Source: Streptomyces sp. NBC_01463 (GTDB taxonomy: Bacteria; Actinomycetota; Actinomycetes; Streptomycetales; Streptomycetaceae). From it: a stretch of 64,000 nucleotides of DNA. The stretch is taken from NCBI GenBank assembly GCA_036227345.1, contig CP109468.1:6572001-6636000 (forward strand). Reading direction: 5' to 3'. A program made the translations under genes and the position numbers. Below the pieces are notes generated by a model. The model made no database searches. It was not told the origin of the DNA and saw only the letters and a program-made list of their open reading frames with translations. Below are positions 47,789 to 58,200 of this stretch, piece by piece. Each line of letters starts with the position of its first letter. Position 1 is the first letter of the stretch.

Positions 47789-48883
47789 GTGCATGTCGTA
47801 CTCGCCGGTGGGGGGACCGCCGGCCACATCGAGCCCGCGCTTGCCCTCGCGGACGCCCTGCGCAGGCAGGACCCGAGCGTGGGAATCACCGCTCTCGGCA
47901 CGGAGCGCGGACTCGAGACCAGGCTCGTACCCGAGCGGGGGTACGAACTCGCCCTGATCCCGGCCGTGCCGCTGCCGCGCAAGCCCACCCCTGAGCTCAT
48001 CACCGTGCCGGGCCGGCTGCGCGGCACCATCAAGGCGGCCGAGCAGATCCTGGAGCGCACCAAGGCGGACTGCGTGGTCGGCTTCGGCGGCTACGTGGCC
48101 CTGCCCGGCTACCTCGCCGCCAAGCGCGCCGGAGTGCCGATCGTGGTGCACGAGGCCAATGCCCGGCCGGGCCTGGCCAACAAGATCGGTTCGCGGTACG
48201 CGCACGGGGTCGCCGTCTCCACCCCCGACAGCAAGCTGCGCGGTGCCCGCTACATCGGCATCCCGCTGCGCCGCACCATCGCCACCCTGGACCGGGCCCG
48301 GGTCCGCCCCGAGGCGCGTGCCGCCTTCGGGCTCGACCCCAACCTGCCGACGCTGCTGGTCTCCGGCGGCTCGCAGGGCGCCCGCCACCTCAACGAGGTG
48401 GTCCAGCGGGTGGCGCCGCTGCTGCAGCGCTCCGGGATCCAGATCCTGCACGTGGTCGGCCCGAAGAACGAAATGCCGCGCGTGGACAACATGCCCGGGA
48501 TGCCGCCGTACATCCCGGTACCGTACGTGGACCGGATGGATCTCGCGTACGCGGCGGCCGACATGATGCTCTGCCGTGCGGGCGCGATGACCGTCGCCGA
48601 ACTCTCCGCCGTCGGGCTGCCCGCCGCCTACGTCCCGCTGCCGATCGGCAACGGCGAACAGCGGCTCAACGCCCAGCCGGTGGTCAACGCCGGCGGCGGT
48701 CTGCTGGTGGACGACGCGGCGCTCACCCCCGAGTGGGTGCAGGGCAACGTCCTTCCGGTGCTGTCGGATCCGCACCGGCTGTACGAAATGTCCCGCGCCG
48801 CCGCCGAGTTCGGCCGCCGGGACGCCGACGATCTGCTGGTCGGCATGGTGTACGAGGCGATTGCCGCACGCCGAGGCGCGTGA
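47789..48883 (+). CDS. murG: UDP-GlcNAc:lipid I GlcNAc transferase MurG
   Basis: This 364-residue GT-B glycosyltransferase converts lipid I to lipid II on the inner membrane face. Signatures are HVVLAGGGTAGHIEPALALADAL, FGGYVALPGYLAAKRAGVPIVVHEANARPGLANK, LVSGGSQGARHLNE and CRAGAMTVAELSAVGLPAAYVPLPIGNGEQRLNAQPVV. GTG 47789 with GGAGAG twelve bases upstream. A compact GC hairpin separates it from ftsQ. Confidence 0.96.
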   Translation: MHVVLAGGGTAGHIEPALALADALRRQDPSVGITALGTERGLETRLVPERGYELALIPAVPLPRKPTPELITVPGRLRGTIKAAEQILERTKADCVVGFGGYVALPGYLAAKRAGVPIVVHEANARPGLANKIGSRYAHGVAVSTPDSKLRGARYIGIPLRRTIATLDRARVRPEARAAFGLDPNLPTLLVSGGSQGARHLNEVVQRVAPLLQRSGIQILHVVGPKNEMPRVDNMPGMPPYIPVPYVDRMDLAYAAADMMLCRAGAMTVAELSAVGLPAAYVPLPIGNGEQRLNAQPVVNAGGGLLVDDAALTPEWVQGNVLPVLSDPHRLYEMSRAAAEFGRRDADDLLVGMVYEAIAARRGA

Positions 48884-48889
48884 GGCCCA

Positions 48890-48918
48890 CGGGTCCGGGG
48901 GCGGTGCCCCCGGACCCG
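48890..48918 (+). terminator. GC hairpin between murG and ftsQ
   Basis: A perfect 12-bp stem (cgggtccggggg), loop cggtg, no T run, ending 16 bases before the ftsQ GTG. It could attenuate or process the transcript. The same loop/stem type recurs at 55139-55157, part of a common Streptomyces intergenic repeat. Confidence 0.5.
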
Positions 48919-48934
48919 GCATAAGGAGGCGAGC

Positions 48935-49723
48935 GTGGCCGGACCGACGACCGCCCAGCGCGGTGCAGGGCAGCAGGAGGACACCCCGGACCGCCCGCCG
49001 AGCGAACAGCGGCGCCGGATGTCCCGGCGCACCCTGCTGATCGTGATCGCCGCGGCCGTGCTGCTGCTCGGCTCCGGCGCCGTCTGGGCGCTCTACGGCT
49101 CCTCCTGGCTCCGCACCGAACAGGTCCGGATCACCGGGGTCGACGTACTGACACCGGCCGAGGTGGAGAACGCGGCGGCGGTGCCGATGGGCGCTCCGCT
49201 CGTCTCCGTGGACACCGGCGCCATCGCCGGCAGATTGCGCCAGAAGTTGCCTCGTATCGACTCGGTGGATGTCGTACGGTCATGGCCGCACGGCATCGGA
49301 CTTAAAGTGACCGAACGAAAGCCGGTCCTGTTGGTGAAAAAGGGCGCAAAGTTCATTGAAGTGGACGCCAAAGGCGTGCGCTTCGCCACGGTGGACAAGG
49401 TGCCCGGGCGCGTACCCCTGCTGGAACTGACCCCTGGTCGGTCCGCGAGCCTGCGCCGATTCGGCAGTGACCGGCTGGTGCGGGAAGCGGTCCGGGTCGC
49501 GGGCGGTCTTCCGGTCGGGATCGCCAAGGACACCCAGGTCGTGCGGGTCACCTCGTACGATGCGGTCTCCCTGGAACTCACCGGGGACCGCACGGTGATC
49601 TGGGGGAGCAGCGAAGAAGGTGCGGTGAAGGCGAAAGTCCTCACCGCACTCATGAAAGCCGCTCCCAAAGCGGGACACTTCGACGTGAGTGCACCCACCG
49701 CACCCGCGGTGTCGGGCAGTTGA
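48935..49723 (+). CDS. ftsQ: Cell division protein FtsQ
   Basis: This 262-residue bitopic protein has a 30-residue cytoplasmic part, a helix (about 32-54, LLIVIAAAVLLLGSGAVWALYG), a POTRA domain (WLRTEQVRITGVDVLTPAEVENAAAVPMGAPLVSVDTGAI, about 57-100) and the FtsQ beta domain. It links FtsL/DivIC to the divisome. GTG 48935 follows aaggagg at seven bases. The 276 bases after it are the ftsZ promoter region. Confidence 0.92.
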   Translation: MAGPTTAQRGAGQQEDTPDRPPSEQRRRMSRRTLLIVIAAAVLLLGSGAVWALYGSSWLRTEQVRITGVDVLTPAEVENAAAVPMGAPLVSVDTGAIAGRLRQKLPRIDSVDVVRSWPHGIGLKVTERKPVLLVKKGAKFIEVDAKGVRFATVDKVPGRVPLLELTPGRSASLRRFGSDRLVREAVRVAGGLPVGIAKDTQVVRVTSYDAVSLELTGDRTVIWGSSEEGAVKAKVLTALMKAAPKAGHFDVSAPTAPAVSGS

Positions 49724-49776
49724 CGCACATTCGGCCTGGCCAGCACCCTGGTTGGTCAGCGCTACGGGTGATCACA

Positions 49777-49782
49777 TAGGGT
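49777..49782 (+). promoter_or_regulatory. Upstream ftsZ -10 box, with GTGATCAC palindrome
   Basis: TAGGGT, preceded at 49767-49774 by the 8-base palindrome gtgatcac, which resembles BldD half-sites (GTGA/TCAC). ftsZ is a known BldD and WhiA target in Streptomyces; the match here is by eye. Confidence 0.4.
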
Positions 49783-49813
49783 GAAAAGAAAAACGGGAGG
49801 TTCGGCGTGTTCG

Positions 49814-49843
49814 TTGAACGTGCGCCACTTGTCGACTTAGTGT
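49814..49843 (+). promoter_or_regulatory. ftsZ promoter, housekeeping type
   Basis: TTGAAC (49814-49819), 18-base spacer and TAGTGT (49838-49843), the best sigma-HrdB-type match in this region. It should support vegetative cross-wall expression. Confidence 0.65.
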
Positions 49844-49868
49844 CCTGTTCGGAAGAGTCCATGAAGCA

Positions 49869-49904
49869 GACACACTGGTAACCCTAAACTTCAACGTTAG
49901 GGTT
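49869..49904 (+). promoter_or_regulatory. ftsZ developmental promoter region
   Basis: A WhiA-type GACAC (49869-49873) is followed by the inverted repeat aaccctaa-N9-ttagggtt (49880-49887 and 49897-49904), whose right arm supplies TAGGGT (49898-49903) as a -10 box. A second GACAC is at 49969-49973. S. coelicolor ftsZ is known to have three promoters, one induced at sporulation; this layout is consistent. Confidence 0.55.
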
Positions 49905-49999
49905 TGGGTCGGCGTTCGGACCGTCCCAATCGGCATCCGTCGTCGCGGCGGGACTACCGCCAAGCGACGACACGTAACTCGAGGCGAGAGGCCTTCGAC

Positions 50000-51214
50000 G
50001 TGGCAGCACCGCAGAACTACCTCGCAGTCATCAAGGTCATCGGTGTCGGCGGCGGTGGTGTCAATGCCATCAACCGAATGATCGAGGTCGGTCTCAAGGG
50101 CGTCGAGTTCATCGCGATCAACACGGATGCGCAAGCCCTGTTGATGAGCGACGCCGACGTCAAGCTCGACGTCGGCCGTGAACTCACCCGTGGCCTCGGC
50201 GCCGGGGCGAACCCGGCCGTCGGTCGCAAGGCGGCAGAGGACCACCGTGAGGAGATCGAGGAGGTCCTCAAGGGGGCCGACATGGTCTTCGTCACCGCAG
50301 GCGAGGGTGGTGGCACCGGAACCGGTGGCGCACCCGTCGTCGCCAACATCGCGCGCTCGCTCGGCGCCCTGACGATCGGCGTGGTCACCCGCCCGTTCAC
50401 CTTCGAGGGCCGGCGTCGCGCGAACCAGGCGGAGGACGGCATCGCCGAACTCCGCGAAGAGGTCGACACCCTCATCGTCATTCCCAATGACCGGCTGCTG
50501 TCCATCTCGGACCGTCAGGTCAGCGTGCTCGACGCGTTCAAGTCGGCCGACCAGGTGCTGCTCTCGGGTGTCCAGGGCATCACCGACCTCATCACCACCC
50601 CGGGTCTGATCAACCTCGACTTCGCCGACGTCAAGTCGGTCATGTCCGAGGCCGGATCGGCGCTCATGGGCATCGGCTCGGCGCGCGGCGACGACCGCGC
50701 GGTGGCCGCCGCGGAGATGGCGATCTCCTCGCCGCTCCTGGAGGCGTCCATCGACGGCGCCCGCGGTGTCCTGCTCTCCATCTCCGGCGGCAGCGACCTC
50801 GGTCTCTTCGAGATCAACGAGGCCGCCCAGCTGGTGAGCGAGGCGGCGCACCCCGAGGCCAACATCATCTTCGGTGCGGTCATCGACGACGCACTGGGCG
50901 ACGAGGTGCGGGTCACCGTGATCGCGGCGGGCTTCGACGGCGGACAGCCGCCGGCCCGGCGGGAGAACGTCCTGGGTGCGAACTCCACCAAGCGCGAGGA
51001 GCCGGCGACGCCGGCCCGGGCCGCCGAGCCCGCGCGCCAGACGGGCGGACTGGGCTCGGTGCCCCCGCGCGAGGAGCCGCCGGTCCAGTCGGAGCCGGTG
51101 CCGGCCGCTCATGAGAGCCACCTTCCCCCGGTCACCCCGCCGCACGTCCCGCCGGCCCGTCCCTACCAGGACTCCCAGGCCGAAGAGCTGGACGTTCCGG
51201 ACTTCTTGAAGTGA
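50000..51214 (+). CDS. ftsZ: Cell division GTPase FtsZ
   Basis: This 404-residue tubulin homologue forms the Z ring. The GTP-binding part has [18 protein letters not shown], the tubulin signature [20 protein letters not shown], and the T7 loop [23 protein letters not shown] disordered linker (about 320-395) ends in the conserved C-terminal peptide [11 protein letters not shown], the docking site for SepF. GTG 50000 (start of [11 protein letters not shown]) is set by family alignment with gagagg upstream; the frame is open further 5'. Its stop overlaps the pgeF start. Confidence 0.97.
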   Translation: MAAPQNYLAVIKVIGVGGGGVNAINRMIEVGLKGVEFIAINTDAQALLMSDADVKLDVGRELTRGLGAGANPAVGRKAAEDHREEIEEVLKGADMVFVTAGEGGGTGTGGAPVVANIARSLGALTIGVVTRPFTFEGRRRANQAEDGIAELREEVDTLIVIPNDRLLSISDRQVSVLDAFKSADQVLLSGVQGITDLITTPGLINLDFADVKSVMSEAGSALMGIGSARGDDRAVAAAEMAISSPLLEASIDGARGVLLSISGGSDLGLFEINEAAQLVSEAAHPEANIIFGAVIDDALGDEVRVTVIAAGFDGGQPPARRENVLGANSTKREEPATPARAAEPARQTGGLGSVPPREEPPVQSEPVPAAHESHLPPVTPPHVPPARPYQDSQAEELDVPDFLK

Positions 51215-51972
51215 TAGGCCCGCACCACTCAGTGAGCCATGAGGATTCTGTTCCTTCGGACGGCGGCGCTCATTTCTCCTTCACCGACAGGTGGGGAGGG
51301 GTGAGCGCCGCTCCGTACGCGGAGCTCAACCTCGGCGGCGCGGTCGGCGACGACGCCGCCGCCGTTCTCGCCAACCGGGAGCGGGCCGCACGGGCCCGCG
51401 GACTCGATCCGGCACAGGTCGTCTGGATGAACCAGGTGCACGGCCGGGATGTCGCCGTGGTCGAAGGACCCTGGGGTGACGCCCGCGAGATTCCCGCCGT
51501 GGACGCGGTGGTGACCGCGCGACGCGGACTCCCGCTCGCGGTTCTCACCGCCGACTGCACTCCCGTACTGCTCGCCGACCCGGTCGCCGGGATCGTCGCA
51601 GCAGCACACGCGGGCCGGCCCGGACTGGTCGCCGGAGTGGTGCCCGCAGTGATCGGGGCCATGGTGGAGCTCGGCGCCGAGGCCTCGCGGATCGTCGCCC
51701 GCACCGGACCGGCCGTCTGCGGCCGGTGCTACGAGGTGCCGGCCGAGATGCGGGACGAGGTCGCGGCCGTCGTCCCCGCCTCGTGGTCCGAGACCAGCTG
51801 GGGAACGCCGGCGGTCGACGTCACCGCCGGAGTCCACGCGCAGCTGGCGGACCTCGGGGTCACCGACCGGCACAGGTCGTCCGTCTGCACCATCGAATCG
51901 GGCGACCACTTCTCGTACCGACGCGACCGCACCACCGGGCGGCTCGCTGGATATGTCTGGCTGGACGGATAG
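51211..51972 (+). CDS. pgeF: Peptidoglycan editing factor PgeF (YlmD, laccase-domain)
   Basis: This 253-residue protein of the DUF152/laccase-like family has its metal-site residues in [23 protein letters not shown] and [10 protein letters not shown]. Family members remove wrongly incorporated L-Ser from UDP-MurNAc peptide precursors (PgeF) and have also been called polyphenol oxidases. GTG 51211 overlaps the ftsZ stop (GTGA), placing it in the conserved ylm block. Confidence 0.9.
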   Translation: MIGPHHSVSHEDSVPSDGGAHFSFTDRWGGVSAAPYAELNLGGAVGDDAAAVLANRERAARARGLDPAQVVWMNQVHGRDVAVVEGPWGDAREIPAVDAVVTARRGLPLAVLTADCTPVLLADPVAGIVAAAHAGRPGLVAGVVPAVIGAMVELGAEASRIVARTGPAVCGRCYEVPAEMRDEVAAVVPASWSETSWGTPAVDVTAGVHAQLADLGVTDRHRSSVCTIESGDHFSYRRDRTTGRLAGYVWLDG

Positions 51973-51975
51973 GGC

Positions 51976-52695
51976 ATGACGGACCGTAAGGAACAACTCT
52001 CCGCGAATCTGGCGCACGTGGAGGAACGGATCTCCTCCGCCTGCGCCGCGGTCGGTCGCGATCGGGAAGAAGTGACCCTCATCGTGGTCACCAAGACCTA
52101 CCCCGCGAGCGATGTGCGGATCCTGCACGAACTCGGTGTGCGCCATGTCGCGGAGAATCGTGACCAGGACGCCGCCCCCAAAGCCGCCGATTGTGCGGAT
52201 CTGTCCCTCACATGGCACTTTGTCGGTCAGTTGCAGACGAACAAGGTGCGATCTGTGGCGAGTTATGCCGATGTCGTGCAGTCGGTGGACCGTACGAAGC
52301 TGGTGACCGCGCTCTCGGCCGCGGCCGGCCGCGGCGGCCGTGAACTCGGGTGTCTCATCCAGGTCGCGCTCGACGCGGAGAGCGGAGAGCGGGGGGAGCG
52401 CGGCGGTGTCGCCCCCGACGGGATCGAGGAGTTGGCCGACGCGGTCGCGTCCGCACCCGGACTGCGGCTCGACGGTCTGATGACCGTCGCCCCGCTGGCC
52501 GGACCGTTCGCCGGAAGGCAACGGGCGGCGTTCGACCGGCTGATGGAATTCTCATCCCGGCTGCGCGGGAACCATCCGGCTGCGAACATGGTCTCTGCAG
52601 GGATGAGTGCGGACCTCGAGGACGCGGTTGCGGCCGGAGCGACACATGTGCGCGTCGGTACTGCGGTACTCGGAGTCCGACCCGGGCTCGGGTAA
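51976..52695 (+). CDS. YggS-family PLP-binding protein (YlmE)
   Basis: This 239-residue single-domain TIM barrel binds pyridoxal phosphate through the Lys in [25 protein letters not shown] and [24 protein letters not shown] are family signatures. It buffers PLP and affects amino-acid homeostasis rather than catalysing a known reaction. It begins three bases after pgeF and precedes sepF, the usual ylmE position. Confidence 0.93.
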   Translation: MTDRKEQLSANLAHVEERISSACAAVGRDREEVTLIVVTKTYPASDVRILHELGVRHVAENRDQDAAPKAADCADLSLTWHFVGQLQTNKVRSVASYADVVQSVDRTKLVTALSAAAGRGGRELGCLIQVALDAESGERGERGGVAPDGIEELADAVASAPGLRLDGLMTVAPLAGPFAGRQRAAFDRLMEFSSRLRGNHPAANMVSAGMSADLEDAVAAGATHVRVGTAVLGVRPGLG

Positions 52696-52820
52696 CGTCG
52701 CCAAGCAAGTCGGACCACAGCAGAAAATATGGTCATTACCGCCTATGGCGGGCAGGCCACAGTGGATCGCGGGCACTTGGTGACAGATGCCGATCCACCA
52801 CAGAGCGGAGGACTCAGAGC

Positions 52821-53438
52821 ATGGCCGGCGCGATGCGCAAGATGGCGGTCTACCTCGGCCTCGTGGAGGACGATGGGTACGACGGTCCGGGGTTCGACCC
52901 CGACGACGAATTCGAACCCGAGCCGGAGCCCGAGCGCGACCGGCGCCGGCACCAGCCCGCGCATCAGGTGGAGCGTGACCGGGAGCGGGACGAACCGGTA
53001 CGAGTGGTACAGCCTCCGGCGCAGCGGGAGCCGGTTCAGATCCCGGCGGAAAGAGAGCGACCCGCCCGGATCGCCCCCGTGGCATCCATCACACCTGAAC
53101 GTCCGAACATGGAGAAGAACGCACCGGTGATCATGCCCAAGGTCGTGTCCGAGCGGGAGCCGTACCGCATCACCACGCTGCACCCCAGGACCTACAACGA
53201 GGCCCGTACCATCGGGGAACACTTCCGTGAGGGCACTCCGGTGATCATGAATCTCACGGAGATGGACGATACGGACGCAAAGCGACTTGTCGACTTTGCC
53301 GCGGGACTTGTCTTCGGTCTCCATGGCAGCATTGAGCGAGTGACGCAGAAGGTGTTCCTGTTGTCGCCTGCTAACGTCGATGTCACGGCGGAGGACAAGG
53401 CCCGCATCGCAGAGGGCGGATTCTTCAACCAGAGCTGA
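52821..53438 (+). CDS. sepF: Cell division protein SepF
   Basis: This 205-residue protein starts with a short amphipathic membrane-targeting helix ([14 protein letters not shown]), continues with a highly charged Asp/Glu/Arg linker (about 18-95), and ends in the globular SepF domain ([31 protein letters not shown] through [11 protein letters not shown]). SepF ties FtsZ to the membrane. ATG 52821 follows GGAGGA at eight bases. A 125-base gap after yggS could hold its own promoter. Confidence 0.95.
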   Translation: MAGAMRKMAVYLGLVEDDGYDGPGFDPDDEFEPEPEPERDRRRHQPAHQVERDRERDEPVRVVQPPAQREPVQIPAERERPARIAPVASITPERPNMEKNAPVIMPKVVSEREPYRITTLHPRTYNEARTIGEHFREGTPVIMNLTEMDDTDAKRLVDFAAGLVFGLHGSIERVTQKVFLLSPANVDVTAEDKARIAEGGFFNQS

Positions 53439-53509
53439 GAACACGACACCGGGAACAACCCGGCCGCGAGGCCGGAGCTACGAGAGCCAGGGGAGAGGGA
53501 AGCGCGAGG

Positions 53510-53794
53510 ATGGGCGTCGCACAAAGTGTTGTCTACATCGCGTTGATGTGTTTCCTCATCGTGCTGATCTTCCGGCTGGTCATGGACTACGTCTTCCAGT
53601 TCGCACGTTCATGGCAGCCGGGCAAGCCGATGGTGGTCGTCCTTGAGGCCACTTACACGGTCACCGATCCACCGCTCAAGCTCCTGCGGCGGTTCATTCC
53701 GCCGCTGCGTCTCGGGGGCGTGGCACTCGACCTGTCCTTCTTCGTTCTGATGATCATCGTTTCCATCCTGATCAGCATCGTGACCAGGCTGTGA
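53510..53794 (+). CDS. YggT-family membrane protein (YlmG)
   Basis: This 94-residue protein has two YggT-type helices (about 5-27 and 70-92) around a cytoplasmic loop with TVTDPPLKLLRRFIPPLRLGGVALDLSFF, the YggT signature. The role is uncertain; homologues affect osmotic tolerance, nucleoid positioning or division. ATG 53510 follows ggagaggg. Confidence 0.9.
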   Translation: MGVAQSVVYIALMCFLIVLIFRLVMDYVFQFARSWQPGKPMVVVLEATYTVTDPPLKLLRRFIPPLRLGGVALDLSFFVLMIIVSILISIVTRL

Positions 53795-53843
53795 GCGATA
53801 CGGTCCTGCCGACTGCCGACGACTACGTAGAGGTGAAGAAGAG

Positions 53844-54980
53844 ATGCCGCTGACCCCCGAGGACGTGCGGAACAAGCAGTTCACGACGGTCCGCCTTCGA
53901 GAAGGCTACGACGAGGACGAGGTCGATGCCTTCCTCGACGAGGTCGAGTCCGAGCTGACCCGCCTGCTCCGTGAGAACGAGGACCTGCGCGCCAAGCTGG
54001 CCGCCGCCACGCGTGCCGCCGCGCAGAACCAGCAGCAGCAGGGCATGCGCAAGCCGCCCGAGCAGCAGGATCGCCCCGGTGCGCCCGTGCCCGCCGCCAT
54101 ATCTGGTCCGCCGGTCCAGCAGCAGCCCCCGCAGATGGGTCCGCCCCAGCTGCCCGGTGGTGCTCCGCAGCTGCCCGCCGGTCCCAGCGGCCACGGCCCC
54201 CAGGGTCCGCACGGCCCCGGTCCGCAGGGCCCGCACGGCCCCGGCCCGATGCAGGGTGGCCCGATGGGCGGCCCCATGGGCGGTCACAACCCCCAGCAGC
54301 AGCAGATGCAGCAGATGCAGCAGATGCAGCAGCCGCCGCAGATGCAGCAGCAGGGCCCCGGTGGCGACAGCGCCGCCCGTGTCCTGTCCCTGGCGCAGCA
54401 GACCGCCGACCAGGCGATCGCGGAGGCCCGTTCCGAGGCCAACAAGATCGTCGGCGAGGCGCGCAGCCGTGCCGAGGGCCTGGAGCGCGACGCGCGCGCC
54501 AAGGCTGACGCCCTGGAGCGGGACGCGCAGGAGAAGCACCGCGTGGCGATGGGCTCGCTGGAGTCGGCCCGCGCGACGCTGGAGCGCAAGGTCGAGGACC
54601 TGCGTGGCTTCGAGCGCGAGTACCGGACCCGTCTGAAGTCCTACCTGGAGAGCCAGCTGCGTCAGCTGGAGACCCAGGCCGACGACTCGCTGGCTCCGCC
54701 GCGGACGCCGGCTGCCGCCTCGCTGCCGCCGTCGCCCTCGCTGGCCCCGGCCGGTGCCGGTGCGATGGGTCACACCATGGGTGGCAACCACGGCGGTCAC
54801 GGCAACCAGCAGATGGGCGGCAACCCGTCCATGGGCGGTGGCCCCTCCTACGGTGGCCAGCAGCAGATGTCGCCCGCGATGACGCAGCCGATGGCACCGG
54901 TGCGGCCGCAGGCGCCGCAGCCGATGCAGCAGGCGCCTTCGCCGATGCGCGGGTTCCTGATCGACGAGGACGACAACTGA
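53844..54980 (+). CDS. divIVA: Polar growth protein DivIVA
   Basis: This 378-residue scaffold marks hyphal tips and directs apical growth. The N-terminal membrane-binding DivIVA domain (LTPEDVRNKQFTTVRLREGYDEDEVDAFLDEVESELTRLL, 3-45) is followed by a first coiled coil, a Gln/Pro/Gly-rich spacer (about 60-170, with GPQGPHGP and MQQ repeats), a long central coiled coil (about 175-275) and a Gly/Met/Gln-rich tail ending MRGFLIDEDDN. The spacer is as in other Streptomyces DivIVA. A terminator closes the dcw cluster. Confidence 0.96.
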   Translation: MPLTPEDVRNKQFTTVRLREGYDEDEVDAFLDEVESELTRLLRENEDLRAKLAAATRAAAQNQQQQGMRKPPEQQDRPGAPVPAAISGPPVQQQPPQMGPPQLPGGAPQLPAGPSGHGPQGPHGPGPQGPHGPGPMQGGPMGGPMGGHNPQQQQMQQMQQMQQPPQMQQQGPGGDSAARVLSLAQQTADQAIAEARSEANKIVGEARSRAEGLERDARAKADALERDAQEKHRVAMGSLESARATLERKVEDLRGFEREYRTRLKSYLESQLRQLETQADDSLAPPRTPAAASLPPSPSLAPAGAGAMGHTMGGNHGGHGNQQMGGNPSMGGGPSYGGQQQMSPAMTQPMAPVRPQAPQPMQQAPSPMRGFLIDEDDN

Positions 54981-55020
54981 GCGGTTCGCGCTCGCTGAGC
55001 GCGTAGCCGTCGGCAGGCTG

Positions 55021-55057
55021 AGGGCCGGGCCCCGGGGATTCCCCGGGGCCCGGCCCT
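55021..55057 (+). terminator. Terminator after divIVA
   Basis: A perfect 17-bp stem (agggccgggccccgggg) with loop att, followed by ttg. It ends the dcw cluster. Confidence 0.85.
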
Positions 55058-55138
55058 TTGCTGTGGGCGGGTGCGAGTGCGGTGGGGTTGTGGGTGGCCG
55101 CTGCGCGGGGCCTGTCCCCTGCCCGCCCCTTCCCGTAA

Positions 55139-55189
55139 CCGGGGGCTCCGCCCCCGGACCCCCGCGCCTCAAACGCCGGCGGGGCTGGA
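55139..55189. repeat. Streptomyces GC-rich intergenic repeat
   Basis: A hairpin ccgggggctccgcccccgg followed by acccccgcgcctcaaacgcc and ggcggggctgga. I recognise this string as a frequent intergenic repeat in Streptomyces genomes. It lies between two terminators in the convergent divIVA/ileS gap. Confidence 0.65.
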
Positions 55190-55206
55190 TTGGCGGCCGA
55201 GACGCA

Positions 55207-55243
55207 GAAGGGCCCGGCCGGAACGTGTCCGGCCGGGCCCTTC
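55207..55243 (-). terminator. Terminator of ileS
   Basis: A perfect 16-bp stem (gaagggcccggccgga) with loop acgtg, 11 bases after the ileS stop. Confidence 0.85.
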
Positions 55244-55254
55244 GTGTGCTGCGG

Positions 55255-58200
55255 CTACCGCTCCGTCTTGCGGAGGCGGAACGTCAGGGACAGGCCCTCG
55301 TCCTCGAAGGGCTCGCCGTACGCCGCGTCCGCCTCGCCCTGCGCGTAGTCCAGGGCCAGGACCTCGTCCGCGATCAGGGACGCGTGCTCGGTCAGGGCCT
55401 CGGCCGTCGCGGGGGAGGTGGACGTCCAGCGGACGGCGATGCGGTCCGCGACGTCCAGGCCGCTGTTCTTGCGCGCCTCCTGGATCAGCCGGATCGCGTC
55501 ACGGGCCAGGCCCGCACGCCGCAGCTCCGGAGTGATCTCCAGGTCGAGCGCGACCGTCGCGCCCGAGTCGGACGCGACCGACCAGCCCTCGCGCGGGGTC
55601 TCCGTGATGATGACCTCGTCGGGAGCCAGCGTGACCTGCTCGCCGTCGACCTCGACCGACGCCGTGCCCTCGCGCAGGGCGAGGGAGAGCGCCGCGGCGT
55701 CCGCGTTCGCGACGGCCTTCGCCACCGCCTGGACGCCCTTGCCGAACCGCTTGCCCAGCGCCCGGAAGTTCGCCTTCGCCGTCGTGTCGACGAGCGAGCC
55801 GCCCACCTCGGACAGGGAGGCCAGCGAGGAGACGTTCAGCTCCTCGGTGATCTGCGCGTGCAGCTCCGGGGAGAGGTTCTCGAAGCCCGAGGCCGCCACC
55901 AGGGCGCGGGACAGCGGCTGCCGGGTCTTCACGCCCGACTCGGCACGCGTGGCGCGTCCCAGCTCGACCAGGCGGCGGACCAGCGCCATCTGCGTGGACA
56001 GGTCCGGGTCGATCGCGGACAGGTCCGCCTTCGGCCAGCTGGAGAGGTGGACCGACGACGGCGCGTCCGGGGTGACCGGTGTGACGAGGTCCTGCCAGAC
56101 CCGCTCGGTGATGAACGGGGTCAGCGGGGCCATCAGCCGGGTGACCGTCTCGACGACCTCGTGCAGGGTGCGCAGCGCCGCCTTGTCGCCCTGCCAGAAG
56201 CGGCGGCGGGAGCGGCGCACGTACCAGTTGGACAGGTCGTCGACGAACGCGGACAGCAGCTTGCCGGCGCGCTGGGTGTCGTACCCCTCCAGCGCGGTGG
56301 TGACCTGGTCCACCAGGGCGTTCAGCTCGCTGAGCAGCCAGCGGTCCAGGACCGTGCGGTCCGCCGGTGCCGGGTCGGCCGCGGAGGGCGCCCAGTTCGA
56401 CGTACGGGCGTACAGGGCCTGGAAGGCGACCGTGTTCCAGTACGTGAGGAGCGTCTTGCGGACGACCTCCTGGATCGTGCCGTGGCCGACCCGGCGCGCC
56501 GCCCACGGGGAGCCGCCCGCCGCCATGAACCAGCGGACGGCGTCGGCGCCGTGCTGGTCCATGAGCGGGATCGGTTCGAGGGTGTTGCCCAGGTGCTTGG
56601 ACATCTTCCGGCCGTCCTCGGCCAGGATGTGGCCCAGGCACACCACGTTCTCGTACGAGGACTTGTCGAAGACGAGCGTGCCGACCGCCATCAGCGTGTA
56701 GAACCACCCGCGCGTCTGGTCGATGGCCTCCGAGATGAACTGCGCCGGGTAGCGGCTCTCGAAGATCTCCTTGTTCTTGTACGGGTAGCCCCACTGCGCG
56801 AACGGCATCGAGCCCGAGTCGTACCAGGCGTCGATGACCTCGGGGACGCGGTACGCCTCCAGCTGGCAGTTCTCGTGCGTGCAGGTGAACGTGATCTCGT
56901 CGATGAACGGCCGGTGCGGGTCCAGGCCGGAGAGGTCGGTGCCGGTGAGGGCGGTCAGCTCGGCGCGCGAGCCGACGCAGGTGAGGTGGTCGTCCTCGCA
57001 GCGCCAGATCGGCAGCGGGGTGCCCCAGTAGCGGTTCCGGGACAGCGCCCAGTCGACGTTGTTGTTCAGCCAGTCGCCGAAGCGGCCGTTCTTGACCGAG
57101 TCGGGGAACCAGTTGGTCTTCTCGTTCTCCGCGAGGAGCCGGTCCTTGATCTCGGTCGTGCGGATGTACCAGGACGGCTGCGCGTAGTAGAGCAGCGCCG
57201 TGTGGCAGCGCCAGCAGTGCGGGTAGCTGTGCTCGTACGGGACGTGCCGGAAGAGCTTGCCGCGGGCGGCCAGGTCCTCGGTGAGCGCCTCGTCGGCCTT
57301 CTTGAAGAAGACGCCACCGACCAGCGGCACGTTCTCCTCGAAGGTGCCGTCGGGGCGGACCGGGTTGACCACCGGCAGTCCGTACGCCTTGCAGACCAGG
57401 AGGTCGTCGGCGCCGAAGGCGGGGGACTGGTGGACCAGACCCGTACCGTCCTCGGTCGTCACGTACTCGGCGTTGACGACGTAGTGCGCGGGCGCCGGGA
57501 AGTCGATCAGGGTGAACGGGCGCTCGTAGGTCCAGCGCTCCATCTCGCGGCCGGTGAAGGAGTCACCGGTCAGCTCCCAGCCCTCGCCCAGCGCCTTCTC
57601 GACGAGCGGCCGGGCGACGACCAGCTTCTCCTGGCCGTCCGTCGCGACGACGTACTCGACCTCGGGGTGTGCGGCGACGGCCGTGTTGGAGACCAGGGTC
57701 CAGGGGGTCGTCGTCCACACCAGGAGCGCCGCCTCGCCGGCCAGCGGGCCGGAGGTGAGCGGGAAGCGCACGAAGACCGACGGGTCGACGACCGTCTCGT
57801 ACCCCTGCGCCAGCTCGTGGTCCGAGAGGCCGGTGCCGCAGCGCGGGCACCACGGGGCGACGCGGTGGTCCTGGGTGAGCAGGCCCTTGTTGAAGATCTC
57901 CTTCAGCGACCACCACACGGACTCGACGTACTCGGGGTCCATCGTGCGGTACGCGTCGTCGAGGTCGACCCAGTAGCCCATCCGGGTCGTGAGCTCGGTG
58001 AAGGCGTCGGTGTGCCGGGTCACGGACTCACGGCACTTGGCGTTGAACTCGGCGATGCCGTACGCCTCGATGTCCTTCTTGCCGTTGAAGCCCAGCTCCT
58101 TCTCGACCGCGAGCTCGACCGGCAGGCCGTGACAGTCCCAGCCGGCCTTCCGGCCGACGTGGTAGCCCTGCATGGTGCGGAAGCGCGGGAAGACGTCCTT

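Noticed and set aside
53844..54980. Short tandem DNA repeats in divIVA as a CRISPR or minisatellite
   Set aside because: The repeats are in-frame codons for Gln/Met and Gly/Pro spacers normal for Streptomyces DivIVA.
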